Assembly: GCF_003576645.1 (NCBI RefSeq)
Contig: NC_044922.1
Location: forward strand, 6,457,646-6,521,645
Origin: Ipomoea triloba
Lineage: Eukaryota; Streptophyta; Magnoliopsida; Solanales; Convolvulaceae
Direction of reading: 5' to 3'
Length of the DNA stretch: 64,000 nt
Made by a program: the position numbers and the translations under genes. Numbering within the stretch: position 1 is the stretch's first letter; the number at the start of each line of letters is the position of its first letter. This document shows positions 24,091-36,516 of this stretch, in pieces. The notes beneath the pieces were generated by a model. That model was not told the origin of the DNA. It did not search any database and saw only the letters and a list, made by a program, of their open reading frames with translations.

Positions 24091-26400
24091 TTTTTTTTTC
24101 GCGGGGTAGTTAAGAGTGAGTTGGGTGTAAATTGTTACTAGCTTACTAATTGTCTCATTAAGACATCATTCAATATTTTGTAATAGCATTATACAAGATC
24201 TTGGTCTATTCCACTCAACATGTACTTTGTCTTTATATATTATCTATATGTTATCTTTTAATTATTGAGTTATTTGAGTCGGACTATGATGTGTATAATT
24301 GTGAGTGTAAAAAGAGGATGTAAATGTCGTTCCGCTGAGGATTGGGACTATGGCACGTACTTGTATGATATGTATAATTTTAGGCACTAAAGTATTGGAA
24401 TTCACTAGAATCCAAGTAAAATATGATTTATGAATTAAAATAAAATAAGGAATAAACTGTATGATAAAAGAATGAGTCAGATTAAGGGGATTGCAATCTT
24501 GATGCTCTAACAATCTCAAAATTATTGGAAAACAATTAACCAAGGGATTTATTGGCAATACACTCAAGAATTCAGTTCAGCTACTTTCGTAATCAATAAA
24601 CTAGAATTGGGCTAGGATTGCCCACTTTCGTGATGCATCAATCATAACCTTAAAACACAAAAGCATTATGAGCCCCCAAATTACCCCTATTCTCATAGTA
24701 GGAAAAATTGGGTTGAAATTGGTTAGGCTGAGTCTTTCACCCAACTTTTGTTGTGATGAAATCCTCTCCAAAGCAAATCAATAAAAGCTGCGCATCAATT
24801 ATCAATAAGAGGAAATTATAATCCAATTCAAACATAAAACCCTAGGTTAATTAATTATCCCCTTTATGCAATAATCATAAACCTAGCATCAAGAACAACA
24901 ATAGAACCCTAATCAAAACTCATTGGCTAACTACTCATGCATCATAAGCTTGAAATTAAATAATCTAATATAAAACTAATCTAAACTATGCTAGGAAAAT
25001 ATAAAGAGAAGGGGAAAAATAAACTAAAACTAACTAGGGTTGGAAACTCTATAAGGGAACCAAGTAAAATAGCAGAAAATTGTAGTATAAATAGGAGACA
25101 GATGGGTTTTGGCCCATTAGGCAACTTCCAATTCTTTTCCAATTCTTATTCTTGTTTGCTTTTGTGATTAGGTAATTTCCTTTGCTTCCAAAACTTGTCC
25201 AAAATGTTGCTCCTTGTGGATAATTAAACTCTTGGGACATTATAATACACAAACAATTATCAATTTCACTAGGATAAAGAAAATAAACATCAAAGCAACT
25301 AAAATAAGGGGTGAATTATTGTACAAAATAGTAGATATCAGACTACCATGGCCAATATAATCCATCATATAGTAATTTAATTAATTAGGTAAAAATTATA
25401 GGGAGAATGTCCAAAAACATAGATGCACTGCAGAAACTAAAGCCTCAAATTAAAGCAAAGCATGGTGCATATATGCGTAGAAGATATTTAATTTAAGAGG
25501 CTCGATCAGCTCCAACGGGCAACTGGACATGGACACGCCGAAAGAGAGCAGAGCAGACCAAAACATGGGACCAGACCGATATGAGTAGAAGGTAGGAGCA
25601 CTGACGAGCATTTAATTCTATGGGACAACAGGAAAAAGAAACATCGAGCAAAAGATGTTACAATCGCGTACCCATTCTTATAATCACCGAAAAGTAGGAA
25701 TAGGATATAGAAAATGACACCTCCAAATATAAAGTAAGTTATGAACCAACATTCATCATATCCATATGCTTACTCTATTATCGTTAAAATGATTCGATCT
25801 GTGGTAGGTGTGATTTGATACAACAAACAAACTTTAAATTCATATATAAATTAAAAGGTCAAATTGATTGATAATAATAAGCTAGTTGTACTTGTCAAAG
25901 TATATAGAGTATATATATATCAGATTTATGTCATATGATCTGTATTGATAGGTGAAGGGAAAAGAAAAAAATGAATTCACCTCTTAAAATCAATGATTAA
26001 TCATGGATTATGAAGTAAATTAAGAATACATACATGTAGTACAACCGTATAAATCATCTTCGTGAAACCAAATATTTTGAAATGTTGAATTTAGGGCATG
26101 GGTCAACCCTAAGAGTAGCCCACCTCTTGAGAAGTCGACATATTCTCGGCATCAAGCACTAGGGAAAATGGTCCCCCTCCGCTACGCCAGTACCGGATGA
26201 GTCGATGGCTTCACTCTGGACTCTTCTCGGGGACGGCTTCAGGACTCTTCTCGGTAGTCCTTTTCCACCACATTCTGGCTTCTCAATGAGAGCACCGGAT
26301 GTGGGTGGACGGCTTCACTTTGGACTCTTACGGCTTCACTTTGGACTCTTCTGGGTAGCCCCTTTCCCACCACATTCTGACTTCTCACGAGAGCACCAAA
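24091..26400. other. Gene-free region, possible old LTR-retrotransposon debris
   Basis: No protein domain can be read in any frame. 24270-25380 contains words such as GTCGTTCCGCTGAGGATTGG that suggest non-coding retrotransposon sequence, but LTR pairs, a primer-binding site or a polypurine tract were not found. 26160-26400 holds internally repeated CGGCTTCACTYTGGACTCTT and GAGAGCACC words. Confidence 0.4.
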
Positions 26401-26531
26401 TGATATGATACTCAAACCAAGACTCTAACTTTACCATAAAATTAAAGCTAGCTCATCAGTGGAGGTTTAGCCTCAACTTAAGTATCACTCCACAATATAA
26501 TCTCTCGTGGAACCAATGTGGGATCATATCA
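26401..26531. mobile_element. Short LTR-like sequence
   Basis: Begins TGATATGATACTC and ends GGGATCATATCA: TG...CA termini with short inverted ends and LTR-like interior words (GTGGAACCAATGTGGGATC). The repeated GAGAGCACC words lie immediately upstream. It may be one LTR of a damaged TRIM-like element; the partner LTR was not found. Confidence 0.4.
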
Positions 26532-26539
26532 AATGACAT

Positions 26540-27605
26540 GGTTTATTTGAAGTACGTAGCATGGGAATAAGTTGAGTGATTCTTGTAATCAAATATTAAT
26601 GTATTAATTCAATATCGATAACTCTTTATCAATTTCTTTTAAAGTTCTCAGCATTACCACGAACCATTAAGGTATGACTTTCTAGGTTCTCAAACTAGCA
26701 ACGAGTAATATTTAATAACTCATTATTAAATAACTCGTAAGTCATGAGTGACACCTAGCAGTATGTCATGACTACCTAGTTGACAATGAATATATTTTAA
26801 TATATTATAATGAACCCTTCCGTTACAAATATCATGCAACATTCCTTCCACACAACACTTGTTCCGACCAGATAAAAGTCATGGTCAAACTTGGTCAAAC
26901 CCATAAACCCGGTCTATATGTCTATTCAATATTCTTAACCTGAAGTCGAACTTCATTATACTCTGGCTAGAGATTCTCGTTGTATAATTATTGAATAGAC
27001 TGGAATATCATTGTTACCTCAAGGCGGTGGATCCTCTATTGAACGCGCACATGTCTCCGTACAATACTGAACTAGGCCATCAAATACACTTATAGTCCCA
27101 TAAGGAACAAAAGGCGCATACCGGCAAAAACTAGTCCACCATATGTACAAGACAACCATGTCGTCTCAAGTCAAATGATTATTGCATACTTGTAACATAC
27201 AACATACCGATGACACGTAGGTAAACACCATACGATACGTTGTAGTCCGTCAATGTTCAATGACTTGTTCTCTAACAATCATCCACATGTCCACTCTCTG
27301 TGTCTCATACAGAATGACATGAGACTCACCATAAGAAGGACAATGTGCTAGTCTTATCGGAATTCTAATGCCCAATTAGAATTCCTATGACTACGAACTT
27401 TTTTACAATACTTCATTTATTAATTCTTCGTCACTCATATTCTTAACACTTAAAGAATGAAGAATTGAGAAGATTGTATGAAATAATATCAAATATTAAC
27501 TAAGTCTTAATAAAATAAATAAAACAATTATTTATTATATTTATTTAATAATAAATTAATGCCCAAAACAATAAACGTGGACTCCTAGGACATATATGTC
27601 TAACA
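26540..27605 (-). mobile_element. Probable Copia-type LTR (solo or fragment)
   Basis: Read on the minus strand it starts TGTTAGACATATATGTCC and runs for about 1 kb without a gene, through words such as GAGTCTCATGTCATTCTG and GAGACACAGAGAGTGG. The TGTTA start is typical of Copia LTRs, and this kind of long, GC-normal, gene-free sequence is common among plant Copia LTRs. The left boundary is approximate. No adjacent primer-binding site or polypurine tract is seen, so it is likely solo. Confidence 0.45.
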
Positions 27606-28797
27606 TTATCTCCTTGAGATCATTTACCAGTTAGAATCATAAGGCGAGATTTACCCAATGTACGTCATTGGATAATGACTCCATATTTCTCTCGTCAATA
27701 ATTAAAAAAAAACAAATACAAATTAATATCATTCGACATCATGAAATGTTCATTAATTCTTATAAAAAGAATTTAAAAAAAAAAAACTAGTAAAAGGAAA
27801 ATAATTGCCTTGTCACCCTAGTAAAAGGTACAAGAAATGATGATATAATTTGAAGAGAAATGAACCTAGCAGTTTTATAATAAGTGGATAGTGGGTGGGT
27901 GTAGCGGTACACTGGCGAATGGCGATGCCTAAAAAGAAATATTCTTCCAATTAAAGTAATTAAGACTGTTCGAAGCTGGTGGCCAACATCAAATGATCAG
28001 AAATTTATTATTAAAATGTTTAAAATTTTAATTTTTTTAAAATGTCAAATTTTAATTTTTATTATTATTAAAAAGTTAATTTTATTTTTAATCTCTGGAG
28101 TATAATAGCATTTCCATTTCTATCTTTAACTTAAAAATCAACATATAATAATTGACTATTATGACAATATAAATTTTAATTCTTTGTTAAAATATTATAT
28201 AAAAAGTTATCGCTACTAAGTTAATTAACAGTGTTACGGTATCATCACAACTTGTTGATGAGAAAGAATGAAACACCACATAATATTGTGATACAAACAT
28301 GCTTGGTGATGCAAAATTCGTGTTAATTGGTGATGAACTAATTAACCTCTATGGATATATAAGTGATTTGGAAGGCTAAAATGATCATTTAAATAATAAC
28401 TCCAATCAAGTTGGTTAGATTGTTAAACTTGATAATCACAGAATTAAAATTTTAAATTTTAATAAAAAAGACCTATTAACCTTTTTAGATTTAGCATCAA
28501 CCTAAAATCGTTTATCTCATAACAAAAATGTTGGCCATCCAATATCTATCCCAAAGAGTTGTGCGTGCCATTGGAATCATAAGGTATCCATGTATTACAT
28601 GAAAATATGTTGAAAAAAAAAAAGTTAGTGGGAATAAAAAGGTAGTACAGATCAGATCAGAAATTATTTGTTATTAATCATTCTCCAGCCCACGATCAAC
28701 TATTTGCCAAAATTTTATTGTTGGCTTGAGTGTATAAGTATGAAATATTGAAATGTGATTTTTCTCTATCTCTTTCCTTGGGGCATTTATAAATTAG
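27606..28797. other. Gene-free AT-rich stretch
   Basis: No open frame, RNA gene or clear transposon terminus was recognised here. Confidence 0.5.
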
Positions 28798-29160
28798 ATA
28801 GTTTTAGTTTTAAATTTATATGTCACAATTTATTTTTAGTCTTTTTAGAATATTCTCTTTGATCTTAGTATTATTATATTTTGTTATCTATCAACAAAAC
28901 AATTTAAATTATATTATGTAAAATGCAAAGACATTTTAGTCTTTAATTATAAATTTTTTTAATAAAAAAAAATATAGCGAGTCAACCTGCTTTGTGTAAA
29001 AAGATCAAAATATCATTGTATTTAACGCATTTCAATGATTTTGTTAACGGATGACAAAAAATGATCATGCCACAATAATACTAAACCCAAATAAAAATGT
29101 TCTGAAAAAATGACTAAAAGTGAACTACCGCTTATAAATCTAAGACCAAGCATGAAATTA
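28798..29160. mobile_element. Foldback MITE-like element, diverged
   Basis: Left words TTTTAAATTTATATGTCACA, TTTTTAGTCTTTTTAGAAT and TTAGTATTATTAT recur inverted at the right (ATAATACTAAACCC, AAAATGACTAAAAGTGAAC, TTATAAATCTAAGACC). The arms of about 130 bases are strongly diverged. Confidence 0.45.
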
Positions 29161-29370
29161 ACTCTTTATAAATCTAACCCATAGTTTTTTTTTTTTCTAT
29201 ATTAAGGCAAATCCTGTTAGGTTATTGATTTTAAGATAATTGTATTTTTAAGACTCAAATAAATTAAAAGAGACATTTGTATCTTATTAACACCTGATGA
29301 AGTGCGAATGATTCTTGAGGAAGCCAGCGGGAATTAATCCCTTGCAACTGCTATGTTCATTGTAGCATTT

Positions 29371-30010
29371 CTTAGAGCAACCGCAATAGTGGTTTGTGCT
29401 AAGTTTTTGAGGAAATATTAGTTTATATGGAGAAGAGAGAGAGAGTGAAGAGAGAGAAGGTTTTGGGACTCCTTACAAGACATTGGTTTTTTTTTGAGTA
29501 AAGATTGTGAATTTTTCTCGTCATCTACCAGAGACGAAGAAGATAGAGGCAGCCGTCTTCTCTTTCTTTTTATTTTTTTTAATTAAGATTCTATATTAAT
29601 TAATTATTTATTTATTTATTTGAAAAATGCCACCGCAACATCTTACATGCTATTACAAGTAATTGATTTGTTGTTGAGTCTAAATGCACGAAAATAATAA
29701 GTTAATAGATTTAATTGTAACTTTTAAAAGTTTAAGAGCCTAATTGACTTATCGTATAAAGTTTAAAGTTGTATTTAACCATTTTCTCAAAAATGTCAAA
29801 TTTCTCCTATGATAAATTCACCATAAAAATAACTAAAATTTTTAGTTTGTAATTTTTTTTTTCCTATAAACTTTAAATAACTTAGAGCATCCCCAATAAG
29901 GGATTTTGGTTGGTTTGTGCGTATTCAAAAACTTATGTAGAGGAGAGAGAAGAAAATAGACATTGCAATAAGACCTGTTTTTTGTCTCCAAAGTGCACTA
30001 TATGCGCTCC
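29371..30010. repeat. Two fragments of GAGCATCCCCAAT-type MITEs
   Basis: CTTAGAGCAACCGCAATAGT (29371) and CTTAGAGCATCCCCAATAAG (29880) start similar stretches, each followed within about 100 bases by an AGAGAGAGAAG-type purine run, as in the element at 19441-19770. Their right ends are not intact. Confidence 0.4.
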
Positions 30011-30137
30011 AGTGGGGCGTTGTACTTTATTATTATTATTATTTTAATTTACTTTATTATTATTATTATTTTAAATTATTTTAGACTTGGTATTTTTTTT
30101 CTTTTTCTCCCATGTTTTTTCTAGTTTTTTTTTTAAC

Positions 30138-30202
30138 AACTATTGATCCTGTTTTTTTTTTTTTTGAAAACGTTTTCAAAAAAAAAAACTATTGATCCTG
30201 TT
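30138..30202. mobile_element. Palindromic poly(T)/poly(A) micro-insertion with 16-bp target duplication
   Basis: AACTATTGATCCTGTT occurs at 30138-30153 and 30187-30202. The 33-base insert is a T run, then GAAAACGTTTTC, then an A run: two GTTTTC-poly(A) tails joined head to head. It falls inside or beside the SINE-like sequence to its right. Confidence 0.6.
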
Positions 30203-30224
30203 AGTTCATATACATTTTCAACAT

Positions 30225-30332
30225 ACTGAAATTCAATAAGTCAATATTACCTTCATTGAAGCTTAAACCCATGACCTTCCATTTTAAGAGTTACTTTATG
30301 TCGCTTGACCACAAGGTCTTTGGCTCTTTTTT
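30225..30332 (-). mobile_element. tRNA-derived SINE fragment
   Basis: On the minus strand: GCCAAAGACCTTGTGGTC, then AAGCGACATAAAG (A-box-like), and GGTCATGGGTTTAAGC (B-box-like) about 35 bases later. The head matches the complete SINE at 58369-58503 (GTCAAAGACCTTGTGGTC). The rest has diverged. Confidence 0.55.
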
Positions 30333-30689
30333 CTAATTATATCTACAAATTTATTTTAAAATCCATGTCTATTAAAAATGCTAGATTTTATTTGTGCTCC
30401 GTCACAACAAAAGTAAATTCACGAAAGTACAGTTTACAGGTCGCAGTAAAATTTGACGATGGCGGAGTGTGGACCCTCCCCTAGTTGACACGATGATACA
30501 TGCCTGTCATCATCATTTTACTCCCAAAATAAATATATGATTAAAACTCACAAAGTCAGCAATTAGGAAGGTGTAAAAGGTCTTGCAAGCGACAAATAAT
30601 CGGATTAAGAATACATCCCTACATGAAATAGGCAGTTAGCCAAACTTTTAAACCCAAATAAAAGGTGTCTTGTTTGTATATACTTGTAA

Positions 30690-30713
30690 AGCAGGATTGG
30701 GTCTGCTAGAAAG

Positions 30714-30756
<43 letters not shown>

Positions 30757-30837
30757 GAGAACAGGAATTCTAGAGAGAGAGAGAGAGAGCTGGGTTGAGC
30801 TGAGCTTTTGGGTTGGATGCAGCTTTTCTGAAAGGGT
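30690..30837 (+). other. Probable 5' untranslated exon of the IQD gene, with (GAAA)n and (GA)n
   Basis: A (GAAA)n microsatellite (about 30712-30757) and a (GA)n run (30773-30789) precede CTTTTCTGAAAGGGTATGGG, which contains a usable donor. A matching acceptor (GTTCTTGTAG) ends at 31470, 23 bases before the ATG. IQD genes commonly have 5' UTR introns. The exon extent is inferred. Confidence 0.45.
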
Positions 30838-31493
30838 ATGGGAGACGAAAAAACACTTGAGAGGTACAAAAGAATTCTTGCATCCCACTGAATAAAAGAT
30901 TTGATTTTTTTTTTCCCCTCATTTTGTAGATTATTATCTTGGGATTATGCAAGTTCTTCACTTTAGTTTGTGTGTAAAAATGTCAGCTTTTTCAGTTTTA
31001 TGTGATCTGTGTTGGGAGTTCTCAGTTCTTGTTTCTAAGTGAATCTTTGTAGAATTTCTCCCTTGAATGTCCTCTTCCATGCCTGTATTTATGAAGATTT
31101 TGGGTCTATAATTTCTTCTTTAAAAAATATGTTCTTTTTTGTTGTTGCTCTTCAATTTTTTCCCCCTTCCTGCTAATCTCTGTTAAATTGTTAGTGTTGA
31201 CAAGGAAATAAAGACAAAAACATCTTTTATCCTTTATTCAAGGAATTATGGTAATTGTTAAATTATAAATCTCTGTGATTTCTTTGCTACCTAATTCACT
31301 CTTTCCTTGTCCCTTTCCTCATGGCTTACTTGATCCCTGGTGGGGCTTAGAAACATTGTGTGCAGTTTCTGCTATTTCACTTTAAATATTGATCTATCAA
31401 TTTTGAATTTGCAGGTGCTGAGTAATATGTTGTTTATTTATTAACTCCATGATTATGATGGTTCTTGTAGGGTGAAGTAGTAATGCTAGGAAG

Positions 31494-34400
31494 ATGGGAA
31501 AGAAAGGCAGCTGGCTTTCTGCCATCAAAAGGGTTTTTGTGCCCAATTCTTCTTCCAAGGATAAGCAACTTGATGTAAGTGGAAATGATATCATATCCAG
31601 TAAAATATTGAGTTCAGATGTGTTTCAATCTCTTATACTTCCTATATTGCTTCACTTGTTTGAAATTGCATATTGCCTCAACCATAAATGGTGAAAAAGC
31701 ACCAGCTATCATCAAATGCTTTTGTTCTGTATTCATTTTCTTTTGAATGCCAGGCAAGTATGGTCTGGTCGCGTTAATCTTAAATATCTGGTTTGCTGTT
31801 TTTGTTCATTTTGTTCACTCTTCAAAACAGTTAGTAGATCGAGGGTGTGAATTTGTTTTTCCTATTCTGCGTTCCTGTGTTCTGGAATCATGCCTTGGTG
31901 CATAATTGAACATGCAATTTCCTTCGTTCGGGTGCCAGTGGAAGGGGATATGGAAGTAATTTCTTAAGAGATCGCTAATCCATTCAAAGATGGGTTGAAA
32001 ACGTTTGAGGCATTAAATCTAGACAGGCTTATTTTCACTTAATTTCATCTTAACTTGTTTAACGAGGATAAAATTGTTGCTTTGGATCAAATACTCTGTC
32101 ATATAATGTAGCATTAGTACTCATATATCCATTCTTTTTGGGCCTTTACAGTCTAGTAGAATTCTTCGATATTGAATAAAGTCTCTAGATGGAGTCAATA
32201 TAATTCTCGTTAATGTTTTGGTCCAGAGCATGAGAAATGCTTATTGTTTTTTTTCTGGAAACATCTTTATCAATTTATCATGAAAGGAACTTCCACTTTT
32301 CACGTTGCCTTCCGAATGCAAGACCCTAGCCTAATTCAGATTAAATGTAACAGGGAACAGAAAAGAAAACGCCTCATGAAAAGAAGAAGGGACGGAGAAT
32401 ACTAAAGCATGGAGAGTTCAAATCATTTATTCCACTCTTCAGAGAACCGAGTAGTATTGAGAAAATACTGGAGGAGGCATCTGAACAGAGCCTACTTGTT
32501 CCTCTCTACTACGAGCAACAAAAAAATGCTTCTGCAAGGCCAACATCTCCAAGGGTTTCTCCTTCCCGGGCTTCTTCCTGTAGAGCTGCTTCGCCAAGGT
32601 ACTCTCCTCCTAGGGTTGCATCCCCGAGGACTGGTCCTCTAAAAGTTAGCTCCCCACGAGCTGCTTCTCCGAGGGCAATATCTCCACGGGCTGCTTCTCC
32701 AAGGGAAACATCTCCACGGGCTGCTTCTCCAAGGGCAATATCTCCACGGGCTGCTTCTCCAAGGGAAACATCTCCACAGGCTGCTTCTCCCAGAGCAACA
32801 TCTCCAAGGGTTGATCCTCCGAGGGTCACCTCTCCTAGAGTTGCTTCTTCTACGGTGAACCAAAACCGCAAAGAAACCAGCTACACTCAGAGACCAGAAC
32901 CGACTCTACAAGCGCTTCATTTCTCAGCCACTAGGATCCAGGCAATCTTTCGGGGTTATATGGTAAGCTTATAATAAACTAATAGATGGGTACACTATCA
33001 TTTCTGTTGAATGTTGAGAATTATATTTACTCATTTACATGTTTTAAATCAGCCTTAATGCAACTATGCATTAATTTGTGCGTGCCATGCCTTGTTTTCT
33101 GAGGAGCAATCATAGTTTATTTGCAATGTTATGTGAGCTTTATATATCATATTTCATCTATAAAAAGACCTGATAATTTACATTCTTTAATATAAACCTG
33201 CCATCATTATTTTGCATTTGTTCTAGTTTTGTCTGGCCTTCCAAGCTTCAATATTCATTTCAAACTCTTTAGGGGCTAGGATTTTTTTTGCAAATTTAAT
33301 TTTCTGATCCTATCAAATGTGGGAGGCATAATGAATTTGATCATCATGTTACAGTGTTGATTCCTTAAATATGCATAAAAGTAATATTTTTCTCTTCATA
33401 TTTATATGCTTATCCAAAAATTACTAGACATATTATGAATCTTCATACTTATAATACTACTCTTAATATTCTGGTGGAAAATACTTGTACAGAGCAACAA
33501 TATAAATATGGAAAGGTACATCATGAGGTTGAAGCATACAAATTATTAATGTTATGTTTATTGTAACAGTCGAGGAAGAATTTCAGATCTTTGAGGGGTT
33601 TACTAAGGCTTCAAGCAGTGGTTAAAAGCAATAGCGTCAAGAAGCAAACAGTCAGTGCCATGAAACAATTGCAGCTTTTAGTTAGGGTACAGACTCAAAT
33701 TCGATCACGGAGGATCCAAATGTTGGAAAACCAGGCACTCCAATGGCAGGCTTACAAGGATGGGGAGAGCACCCTGAGCAAATGGTCCCAGATGGTACGT
33801 TTCCATGCATTTCCATTTTCATTTCCATGGATTACATTCCGGCAATGGCTCTTTGGTGGAGATTCATCTGCGATGGCCATTTTGCTGAATATTTAGTATA
33901 AATGTATAATGTCTTAGATATCCTATGTGACCTCCTCGATGGGTTTAAGTCTGGATGGTCTATATGTTCTTTAGTAGTTAATTGTATAATCTTAGAGCCT
34001 ATCTGCAATTGTTATCGAATATGCACTTGTCTATATTGAGTGACAAGGGAAACTCGCAGCCACTACCTGAGAGTGTGCACGGGTAAACCCCACATTGTGA
34101 CCCTAGCCAGCAAAGGACCACAAGGAGGTCAACCAGCCTAGGTTTGCCATAGTTGACTGGCTCAAATCAAGTAGGTCAATAGGCTGCTCCCATTGGGAGT
34201 CGAACTTGTAACCTTGTGGTTACCAAATCAACAATCTGACCAACGGTCCAATTTGGCTAGGGTTGCCCCCATTATATATTAAGTTGTAGGGCTTGGGAAA
34301 CTATCAAATGGAAGATTCTTATACAACATGTTTGATGTCTTCTGATGTTAAAGATATTTGTTTGGTTTAGTCTGAGGCAGGTAACGAGAAATGGGATGAT

Positions 34401-35562
34401 AGCATGCTAACCAAAGATGAAACCGACCAAAGGTGGCGAAAAAAAGTAGAGGCAGTCATGAAGAGAGAGAGAGCCTTGGCCTATGCATATTCTCATAAGG
34501 TAATAAGCTTGCTTTTCTTTAGCTCGGTTTATCATTGGACACTCATTTCTAATGAGAGCATTGTGGCCTATGCATCATCTTTGATTAAGAAGTATAGTCA
34601 GTTCATAACGTGCTTAATCATTCAAAATTAAAAAAATCTGATCAGCATATGCACTTTTCTTCAAGTGCAGAACTCAATGCCTGTAAACATTCTTTGTATT
34701 CCATTTCAGTTCCACTTTCTACTTTTATACCTTATTCTTAACACAAAATTCGTGTTGTTTGCCCTTTTTTTTAAAAAAATTATTTTTACATTTGCATAAA
34801 CATAAAACTGTGTAACTATGTAATTATGTTTTCATGTTTAATTTATTTGTTCTTTGGCGTTTACACTTTTAAATCTATGTGCAGTTGTGGAAAGCAAACC
34901 CTAAGAACATTCAATCCAATGGATTTCCGTGTTGGTGGAAGTGGTTAGAGCGCCAGCCACGTTCTGCAAGTTGTTCAGAAAGCCCGTCTGCTGTGAAAAA
35001 TGCCCCCCGAACACCTTCGAGGGCAATTTCGGAGCGTAAAGGAAGCCCTTTACCTCAAACTCCCAACTATAGGTACCCAAGTAGCGAATACGACAATCTC
35101 GAATCAGAGACTCCAACATCAACAAAGTCGGCAATTCCAATGCGAGCCAGACCATTTCATACTCCTGGTAGAACGCCTCCGAATTCAATCCTGAGAAAGT
35201 ACACTCGTGCCAGATCCAATGCTACTGGATCGCCTTTCCAGTACCCCTCGAAGGACGACGACAGCCTAACGAGCTGCCCTCCATTTTCCGCTCCGAGTTA
35301 CATGGCACCTACTATCTCAGCTAAAGCGAAATCGAGACCGAATCTGAGGGAAGGAGAGTTCGAGACCCCGTCTAGTGGCACAGCGAGGAGGTTAACCTTT
35401 CCTTTCACTCCGAATATCGGGTCTTTTAAGTGGAACAAAGGGTCCAACAAAGATGCTGCATCTCTACGGGAATTTGACAAGAGCGCGGATGGTTTGAGTG
35501 TGGATTCCACTGTTTCGATGCCAGCTATAGTTGGTAGGAAACCTTTTAACAGATTTGTGTGA
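31494..35562 (+). CDS. IQ67-domain (IQD13/14-like) calmodulin-binding microtubule-associated protein
   Basis: Five coding exons (31494-31574, 32354-32962, 33570-33794, 34371-34499, 34885-35562) join in frame to 573 residues. The start is MGKKGSWLSAIKRVF, the conserved N-terminus of this IQD subfamily. Next come FIPLFREPSSIEKILEEA, a repetitive SPRAASPR region encoded by exon 2, and the IQ67 region: TRIQAIFRGYM, LRGLLRLQAVVK, QLLVRVQTQIRSRRIQMLEN. Then WDDSMLTKDE, RERALAYAYSHKLWK and WWKWLERQ. The C-terminal DUF4005 stretch includes DDDSLTSCPPFSAPSYMAPT and ends VDSTVSMPAIVGRKPFNRFV. IQDs bind calmodulin and act as scaffolds on cortical microtubules and the plasma membrane, shaping cells and, for the IQD13/14 type, secondary wall pits; this function is inferred from the family. 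Splicing of the IQ67 region between codons after GYM is the conserved IQD intron position. No lesion is seen. Confidence 0.95.
34050..34266 (-). mobile_element. tRNA-derived SINE in IQD intron 3
   Basis: On the minus strand a tRNA-like head (GGACCGTTGGTCAGATTG; B box GGTTACAAGTTCGACTCCC) is followed by the body words GAGCCAGTCAACTATGGC, CTAGGCTGGTTGACCTCC, TTGTGGTCCTTTGCTGGC, GGGTCACAATGTGGGG and GTGTGCAC. Related bodies occur at 17085-17271, 22959-23010 and 56785-57115, so this is a repeated family. Target duplications were not resolved. Confidence 0.65.
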
Positions 35563-35992
35563 TTCGATTTCTTGAATGTTTTTCTCTGTTGTCAATGTTT
35601 GTAGCATTAACCTTGGAATTTGCTCGTGTTAGTGTATGTATGGTGTATGTCAGATTCCCAAATACTAATATGCACAATAATGGTAGAGTAGGGAATGTTG
35701 TGAATGTAGTTGAATATTCATAAAAGTTGTAGTGTGCATATTCTGTAACTTTTGTGTTTGGATCAATGTGTAATTCAGCTTCTATTGTGGGTGTAATTGT
35801 AGCCGTGGTGGCTTGCTATTGCATGGATTAATGAATGAGGATAGGAGAATCTTCTTTTTTTTTTTTGGTATAACCTAAAGTTTTCATTGTGTGACTAATC
35901 TCTTTGTTGAATTGACATTTTGATAAGGTGAGGTGCAGACCAAAGATTTTTGAACTTGTCAAACCCGCTTAGATAGTACTAACAAATTATTG

Positions 35993-36165
35993 TGTGGAGC
36001 TGGATCCACCTTACAAGATAGACCTGAGTTTAAAATACATAATTTACATACTGAATGTTTACAATTTATATATTGAATGTTCGCAATTTAAATTATAAAC
36101 ATTCAATACTTAAATTGTGTTAAGTCCATCTTGCAAGATAAACTGGATCCATGGTATAATTATTG
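35993..36165. mobile_element. MITE with AATTATTGTGTGGA-type ends
   Basis: The left end CAAATTATTGTGTGGAGC followed by TGGATCC is matched by the inverted right end CCAATAATTATACCATGG then ATCC. The interior is symmetric, with TTACAAGATAGACC and TCTTGCAAGATAAACTGG words. The left terminus is shared with the MITE at 50406-50595. It lies just 3' of the IQD gene. Confidence 0.55.
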
Positions 36166-36516
36166 GATATTATGGACTACTATAGAAGGCTTTGAAAGTG
36201 TAATGAAAATTGGGCAAAATCATGTCTGATCTTTCTCTCATAGCTAAAATCCAAGCTTAATTTTCAAGACAAACCTTTTGACAAATAAATACATTTTCAA
36301 TTTTCACAAGATATAGCACAACAAGAAACAGTCCCCTTTGCTTCAAAACAGAGCAAAGATCCAATCATCTTAAGCTTTTTCTATGCACTTTCTCACATTC
36401 CTCATGCCATAAATAGCAAATGTGCTTCAACTAGCCAGTACTGAAACATGGCATTGGCAATCTACTAAGGGCAAAAAAAAGCTTCAAAGCATATTGCAAC
36501 AGCATTAGTTCTTTCA

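Noticed and set aside
24270..25380. Full LTR retrotransposon
   Set aside because: Only vague resemblance; no LTR pair, primer-binding site, polypurine tract or gag/pol frame could be found.
32509..32871. 120-residue minus-strand frame with GEAARGD-like repeats
   Set aside because: It is the antisense shadow of the SPR repeat in IQD exon 2, with no splice or start context of its own.
34879..35562. Separate 227-residue gene
   Set aside because: It is the last exon of the IQD gene; it begins after an acceptor and carries the DUF4005 region in frame with the upstream exons.
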